A stretch of 64,000 nt of DNA from positions 248,001-312,000 of the forward strand of contig CAVUYB010000005.1 of the NCBI GenBank assembly GCA_963745595.1, in the 5' to 3' direction. The notes beneath the pieces were generated by a model that was not told where the DNA came from, did no database searches, and worked only from the letters and a program-made list of their open reading frames with translations. This DNA is from DASZUK01 sp963745595. GTDB lineage: Bacteria; Actinomycetota; Acidimicrobiia; Acidimicrobiales; RAAP-2. This document shows, piece after piece, positions 59,557 through 64,000 of this stretch (the first letter of the stretch is position 1; the number at the start of each line of letters is the position of its first letter). A program made the position numbers and the translations under genes.

Positions 59557-62500
59557 TCATCCGAGCCGGGAGCCGTTCGCCATGATGACCCGTCGCGGCA
59601 GCCCGCAGAAGTCGTCGTCGACGACCAGGGCCGACGTCGCGGCGGGGGAGCGGATGGCGCCGGTAGCGACCATCGTGACGAGGTCGAGGACGGCGGCCAG
59701 GTCGATCGGGACGTCGAGGATGGCGGTCCCGTAGGAACGGAGGAGATCCTCGCAGTAGCGGGTGGCACCGGCGTGGAGGCACTCGATCACTTCGAGCTCC
59801 CCGGCCGTCCGGTACTCCGGGCGGAAGTGGTGGACGACGTCGTGCCCGTGGATCTCGGCCCGCTCGACCTGGCCCTGCGGCGCGGTCAGGAACGCTTCGA
59901 GCAGGATCGAGTAGCGGTGGAACGGCGATGTCGGCGTCCACTTCGGGACGTCCTCGGCGAAGCAGCCGTAGGCCGCCCCGCCGGTCGCGGTCACCTCGTT
60001 GGCCTTCGACAGCGTGCCCATGTAGAAGCCGGTGAGGCCGCGCCCGACGAGTACCTGCAGGTGCTTCTGGATGGTCGCCGAGTACCCGATGTCGACGACG
60101 CCAGCCGCCGACGGCCCGGCGGTCGAGGGGCCGGCCAGGCCGACCTGGCGGAGGTAGCCGACCATGTGCTCGAGCTCGCCGGCTCCGTGGGCGACGATGA
60201 CGTCCTCGAGCTCGTTCAGGATCTTGCGGGCCGCCACGTCGTCGTCGGGCAGCGTCAGCCGCAGGTCGGCGAGCTCTTCGCCCTCGGGCAGGACGAGGCC
60301 GATCCGGCTGGCCAACATCTCGCGCACCGTACCGTCGAACCCGAAGCCCTGCAGGATCTGGTCGGCGTCGAAGGAGACGGCCTGGGCGGCGGCCATCGAC
60401 GCTCGGCGGGAGGTCAGGAGGTAGGTCGATGCGGGGAGGTCGGGGCGTCCCGCGGCCCGAACGCGCTCCCACAGTTGCCGGAGCAGGTGGCCCTCGCGGG
60501 CGAGGAAGTAGAGGTGGTCGACGTCGGCCAGCGCCGGGTGCTGAGCCATCCAGACGAGGAAGGCCATGACGACGGGACCGAACGCCGCGTAGCCGAGGTC
60601 GTCGGCGCCGGCGACGACGACCGGATCGAACACCGCGCCGGCGAGGAACGGGTCGTTGGCCAGCGTGGCCGTCACCGGACCGAGCAGGAGATCGGTCCCC
60701 CAGTGCTCGGCGTCGGCCGCGGTGAGGCAGCGGAAGCCCCGGAGCTCGAGCAGCGTCGTCGGGTTCATGCAGTGGTAGGTCCGAATGCCCCGGTCGGCGG
60801 CCGCCTGGATGTCGGACCGTTCGTTGTCACCGACGTGGAGCCATCGATCGGCGGCGACGCCCTCTTGGTCGAGAACGACGTCCCAGAGATCGCCCCGGTC
60901 CTTGCGGGCTCGACGCTCGGACGAGAGGTAGAGCTCGTCGAAGCAGTCGCCGACGCCGGCCTGGGCGAGCAGCCGTTCGACGTGCGGGCGTTCGAAGTAC
61001 GTATCGCTGATGCCGATCACCCGCTTGCCCAGCGAGTGGGCGTGGCGCACCGCGTCGGCCACCGTCGACCGGACGACGCTCGTGGCCAGGTCGTCGTCGG
61101 TCTCGATGGCCAGCGCCCGTTGCTGCAGCTCGCCGTCCCACGGCGCCGAGCCGGGGAAGGCGTCGTAGATCTCCGGCAGCGAGACGTCGCCGGCCCACTG
61201 TCGACCGGCCCGAGCGCGGTCCTCGGCCTCCTTGCGGACGGCGAAGAAGTCGTCGGCCTCGGGGCGGAGCCGGCGCAGCCGTTCACCGGCCAGGCGGATG
61301 ACCGAGTCGGGCCGGGTCGAGCGGCGCGTCACGACGGTGTCGAACACGTCGAAGGAGACGACGTCCGCTGCGTCGATCGCCTCTCGCAAGCCGTCGGCGG
61401 ACAGGGCCTGGTACTGGTCGAGGTTGCTCGTCCCCCAGCCGAGTTGGCACGCGCCGGTCTCCCGATCGAGCTCGACGAAGTCGTAGCCGCGGGACTGCAC
61501 GAGCGGGACGAAGCAGCGCTCGATGACGTGGGCGAGCGTGCCGTCGGTCTGCCCGCTCTCGACCGGGAAGTCGTCGAAGGTCAGGCCGGCGTCGAGCAAC
61601 GGGCGGATGGCATCCACCCGGGCCCAGAACATCCCGCCGACCGGGTATTCGAAGTAGCCGGCGGTCGGGAACCGGCCGACGCCGAGGCGGGCGAAGAGGC
61701 CGGGCGCGGCGGCGGCGTTGCTCAGCCAGTGGTGCGCCCAGTGCGGCATCGTCGCCGCGGTCGTCGGGAAGACCAGGCCGATCGGCGGCCGGCCCGGTCC
61801 GCCGGCCTCCCCGGCCAGCAGCTGGAGGGCGGCGCCAGCGACGGCTGGGGACCCGACCAGCGACGACACCAGCTGGTCGCGCCAGTGGGCCTGGTCGCTC
61901 CCGGTGAACAGCGACCGCTTCGTGTGGAGGTGGAGGACGTAGTCGTGCGCGGCGATCTCGGTCGCGAAGGCGGCGACGAACGGGCCGAAGTTCCGGCCGC
62001 GGTTGGGCACGACGCGGACGGTCGCCGATGCCGGCAGCCCGTGGCGCTGGATCGACGCGTCGGCCGCCGCCCGCACCTCGTCGGTCGGCGTCGAGACGAG
62101 CAACGTGAACGGGAACCGGAGGGCTCGGCGCAGCGTGGCGCAGATCTCGTCGAACGTGTCGGGGTAGTACGCGTGCACCATGACCGCCACCGACCCGGGC
62201 GGTCGGAGCTCGGCCGGCTGATGGACGACGATGTTCTCCCGCCCGGGCGCCGCCGGAACGGTCAGCGAGCAGGCCACGCGGCCCTCGGCTGCCCGGGCCC
62301 GGAGGAACTGCACGAGCGGGTTTTCGCCCCGGTGGCCGGCGTCGAGGTGGTGGGTCTCGTACCACCGGGCGTCGAACAGCGGACCCGGGTTCCGCCCCTC
62401 CCGGTAGCCGTGGCGGAGGTAGTGCCGGGCCGGGCCGTACCGGGCGGCCCCGTACCGGGCCGCCCGAACGTCCGGATAGGCCCGCACGTACCAGGACGGG

Positions 62501-62595
62501 TCGAAGAACCCGGACCGTTCGATGAGCGGGGCATTCGACCGGGCGGCCAGGGCTGACCGCAGACGACCGACGCTCGATCGGCGGGCGCGGCTCAC
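59557..62595 (-). CDS. Rhamnan synthesis F-type protein fused to a HAD-like domain
   Basis: A 1012-residue protein. Residues about 25-90 carry short aromatic repeats (FFDPSWYVRAYPDV, HYLRHGYREGRNPGPLFDARWY). Residues about 130-400 match RgpF (VAVMVHAYYPDTFDEI, NRGRNFGPFVAAF, YVLHLHTKRS, GLVFPTT, GGMFWARVDAIRPLL). A HAD domain follows at about 430-640 (VSFDVFDTVVTRR catalytic Asp pair, ISDTYF, HVGDNERSDIQAA). The last 350 residues (HLYFLAREGHLLRQLW ... VVDIGYSATIQKHL) resemble the C-terminal extension seen in large HAD-glycan proteins. It probably transfers and processes a surface glycan. Confidence 0.83.
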   Translation of the reverse strand: MSRARRSSVGRLRSALAARSNAPLIERSGFFDPSWYVRAYPDVRAARYGAARYGPARHYLRHGYREGRNPGPLFDARWYETHHLDAGHRGENPLVQFLRARAAEGRVACSLTVPAAPGRENIVVHQPAELRPPGSVAVMVHAYYPDTFDEICATLRRALRFPFTLLVSTPTDEVRAAADASIQRHGLPASATVRVVPNRGRNFGPFVAAFATEIAAHDYVLHLHTKRSLFTGSDQAHWRDQLVSSLVGSPAVAGAALQLLAGEAGGPGRPPIGLVFPTTAATMPHWAHHWLSNAAAAPGLFARLGVGRFPTAGYFEYPVGGMFWARVDAIRPLLDAGLTFDDFPVESGQTDGTLAHVIERCFVPLVQSRGYDFVELDRETGACQLGWGTSNLDQYQALSADGLREAIDAADVVSFDVFDTVVTRRSTRPDSVIRLAGERLRRLRPEADDFFAVRKEAEDRARAGRQWAGDVSLPEIYDAFPGSAPWDGELQQRALAIETDDDLATSVVRSTVADAVRHAHSLGKRVIGISDTYFERPHVERLLAQAGVGDCFDELYLSSERRARKDRGDLWDVVLDQEGVAADRWLHVGDNERSDIQAAADRGIRTYHCMNPTTLLELRGFRCLTAADAEHWGTDLLLGPVTATLANDPFLAGAVFDPVVVAGADDLGYAAFGPVVMAFLVWMAQHPALADVDHLYFLAREGHLLRQLWERVRAAGRPDLPASTYLLTSRRASMAAAQAVSFDADQILQGFGFDGTVREMLASRIGLVLPEGEELADLRLTLPDDDVAARKILNELEDVIVAHGAGELEHMVGYLRQVGLAGPSTAGPSAAGVVDIGYSATIQKHLQVLVGRGLTGFYMGTLSKANEVTATGGAAYGCFAEDVPKWTPTSPFHRYSILLEAFLTAPQGQVERAEIHGHDVVHHFRPEYRTAGELEVIECLHAGATRYCEDLLRSYGTAILDVPIDLAAVLDLVTMVATGAIRSPAATSALVVDDDFCGLPRRVIMANGSRLG

Positions 62596-62664
62596 GGCGC
62601 CAGCATACCGGCCGCTCCCCGCGTCCTTGGTGGGGCCCGCGTCCCTGGTGGGGACGGCCGAGGC

Positions 62665-64000
62665 CTACTGGCTGCCGGCGAGCTGGCGGTTGAGTGTCGC
62701 CAGCGGCGCCGCGCCGGCCTCGGGGGCGCCGGTGGCGCTGTAGACGTCACCGAGCTGGGTGAAGTTGTACAGCTGCACGTCGGAGACCGTCACCGGTGCG
62801 GTCGTGGCGATCGAGATCTGGCCGGTCGGCGCGCCGTTCGAGAAGGCCGAGCCGGGGAGCTGGACCTGGTAGGTCTGCGAGGCACCCTGCACGGTCACCG
62901 ACCGGGTCGCCGCCCCGGCCACGTTCACCCGGACCGTGGCCGACGAGCCGGTCGGCGTCGACGCGGTGAAGCTGACCGTCACGGTGTTGCCGGCCGGCCC
63001 GGCGAGGTCACCGACGTTGAACTTCTGGCCGATCGAGGCATTGGCGGCCAAGGCCAGGCCGCTCCCGGCGGACGACGAGGACGGCGTGGCCGATCCGGCC
63101 ACCGTCCAGCCACTCGTGCCGAGGCTGAACGACGGGTTGTAGAGCGGGCTTTGGTTGTAGTCCCGGTACGTCCACAGCGAATAGCCGATCGTGTACTGGT
63201 GCAGCAGCGGTGCACTGCCGAGGAGGAACTGTGGCACCTGTGTCGACGGCAGTCCGGGGGCGCTGGAGATCACCGGGCTGTTGCTGACGATCTCGAACTC
63301 GAAGATGTAGAGCGGCAGGCCTCCGGAGCGGGTGTGCGTCGACGACAGCGTCGTCTGCAGGGCGGTGAGGGCCTGGGCGGCCGTCTCGACCTTGGTCGTC
63401 GACGGGTCGCTCATGTACGGCTCGAAGTACATGCCGATGTACGACGTACCGGGCAGCTTGAACGTGCTGGCATGCGAGTACAGGCCGATCTGGGTCGAGC
63501 CGTTGTAGAGCGCGTCGCTCTCCACCCGCGCTTCGAGGTTCAGGCCGGGGAACCGGCTCGACGCCGGAACGAAGAAGCGGTTGACGACGGCCCAGTCGTC
63601 GTACTGGTAGACGAGGCGGAACGCGGGTTGGGTGTTGAGCGGGGTCGGCACCTTGGACCAGCTGGTGAACGTCGTGCCGTAGAGCTTCGAGACCTTGGCC
63701 AGGGAGGAGGTCTTCTGCAGCCAGGCCCGGTAGCCGGTCTCCGTGGCCAGTTGCAGCCGGTTGGGCAGTGTCGTCGTGGTCTGGGCCACCGCCACCGGTT
63801 GCCAGAAGTCCTCCCACGAGAGCTCGCCGATCTTGACGTTCGGGAACCGGGCGACGCTCTGGCGTACCTGGCTGATATAGGCCAGCCAGGCGTTGTACGC
63901 CGTCTGGTTGCCGAAGACGGTCATGAACCGGTTCGGCGCCTGGTCCTTCGGGTAGACGTCGACGGAGTAGCTGAGCCGGAGGACGGCCTGCAGGTGCAGC
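62665..64000 (-). CDS. Secreted carbohydrate-binding/glycoside-hydrolase-like protein (5' end outside window)
   Basis: The frame is open through the right edge, so the N-terminus is missing. An in-frame ATG lies at 63924 but the codons before it continue as coding (SYSVDVYPKDQAPNRF). About 270 visible residues resemble a TIM-barrel-like extracellular domain (GELSWEDFWQPV, SYIGMYFEPYMSD, LYIFEFEIVSN, YTIGYSLWTYRDYNQSPLYNP). A C-terminal beta-sandwich follows (NPSFSLGTSGWTVAG, VTVSFTASTPTGSSATVRV, ISIATTAPVTVSDVQLYNF), likely a carbohydrate-binding module. I cannot identify catalytic acids. Confidence 0.68.
   Translation of the reverse strand, partial: LHLQAVLRLSYSVDVYPKDQAPNRFMTVFGNQTAYNAWLAYISQVRQSVARFPNVKIGELSWEDFWQPVAVAQTTTTLPNRLQLATETGYRAWLQKTSSLAKVSKLYGTTFTSWSKVPTPLNTQPAFRLVYQYDDWAVVNRFFVPASSRFPGLNLEARVESDALYNGSTQIGLYSHASTFKLPGTSYIGMYFEPYMSDPSTTKVETAAQALTALQTTLSSTHTRSGGLPLYIFEFEIVSNSPVISSAPGLPSTQVPQFLLGSAPLLHQYTIGYSLWTYRDYNQSPLYNPSFSLGTSGWTVAGSATPSSSSAGSGLALAANASIGQKFNVGDLAGPAGNTVTVSFTASTPTGSSATVRVNVAGAATRSVTVQGASQTYQVQLPGSAFSNGAPTGQISIATTAPVTVSDVQLYNFTQLGDVYSATGAPEAGAAPLATLNRQLAGSQ

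Noticed and set aside
59254..62556. Very long open frame (1100 codons) on the plus strand
   Set aside because: It is antisense to the RgpF-HAD gene, lacks any domain, is rich in Arg/Gly/Glu as expected from a GC-rich shadow, and the opposite strand encodes clear motifs.

Overview
The window is GC-rich throughout, uses many GTG/TTG starts and has tightly overlapping operons. Three traits point to an actinobacterium, most likely class Acidimicrobiia: secreted proteins built of 'GYWLVASDGGVFAFGDA'-type repeats, a mycofactocin-coupled-type SDR dehydrogenase, and an acyltransferase/epimerase pair like mycobacterial Rv0502/Rv0501. This assignment is inference from gene content. At least eight genes carry a single small indel, so the source is either an indel-prone draft assembly or a region with real decay.

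Layout. (1) 1-13530: a cell-surface sugar cluster. A minus-strand operon (HpcH/HpaI aldolase, ThDP enzyme, SDR, 3-dehydroquinate-synthase-like cyclase, each overlapping the next by 4 bp) diverges from rfbH. Downstream follow a GT87-like membrane glycosyltransferase, a Rieske protein with inverted domain order, a GtrB-like glycosyltransferase, a DMT-type membrane protein, rfbG and a Ppx/GppA phosphatase. RfbG and RfbH imply CDP-4-keto-3,6-dideoxyhexose chemistry; rfbF is not in the window. (2) 13597-19705: glycosyltransferases (one frameshifted), a coiled-coil protein and a GNAT enzyme. (3) 20078-24230: two large secreted repeat proteins behind an AT-rich promoter region. (4) 24244-37902: an accessory island of toxin-antitoxin and defence-type modules (two AAA/DUF4143 ATPases, two HEPN-MNT pairs, two HicAB loci, AbiE, DUF433/DUF5615, and GNAT and antitoxin remnants). 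It is punctuated by six partial copies of the 3' end of an epimerase gene; the full-length, frameshifted copy lies at 35338-36385. (5) 37996-41250: an NlpC/P60 hydrolase, a type-B carboxylesterase and a tRNA. (6) 41253-50715: a second accessory stretch with serine-recombinase-like remnants, a 23-bp direct repeat, three paralogous double-HTH proteins, a CAP/propeller secreted protein, two PIN-type toxin-antitoxin pairs, a LysR regulator with an extra domain and an RNase H protein. (7) 50772-55434: an MFS exporter, an amidohydrolase, an SDR and two small membrane or envelope proteins. (8) 55453-64000: more surface-glycan genes (two-domain GT2, methyltransferase, RgpF-HAD protein, secreted protein cut by the window edge), with an AAA ATPase between them.

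How they work together. Regions 1, 2 and 8 look like one broken-up surface-polysaccharide programme: sugar nucleotide synthesis, lipid-linked transfer, chain glycosyltransfer and methylation. Regions 4 and 6 are accessory. The most notable structure is region 4, where toxin-antitoxin modules appear to have been stacked by successive insertions at the stop codon of one housekeeping gene, each leaving a copy of that gene's 3' end. Other points of interest are the reversed-order Rieske oxygenase, the dideoxyhexose operon with a cyclase-like enzyme, and a short-variable-loop tRNA with a UAA anticodon.
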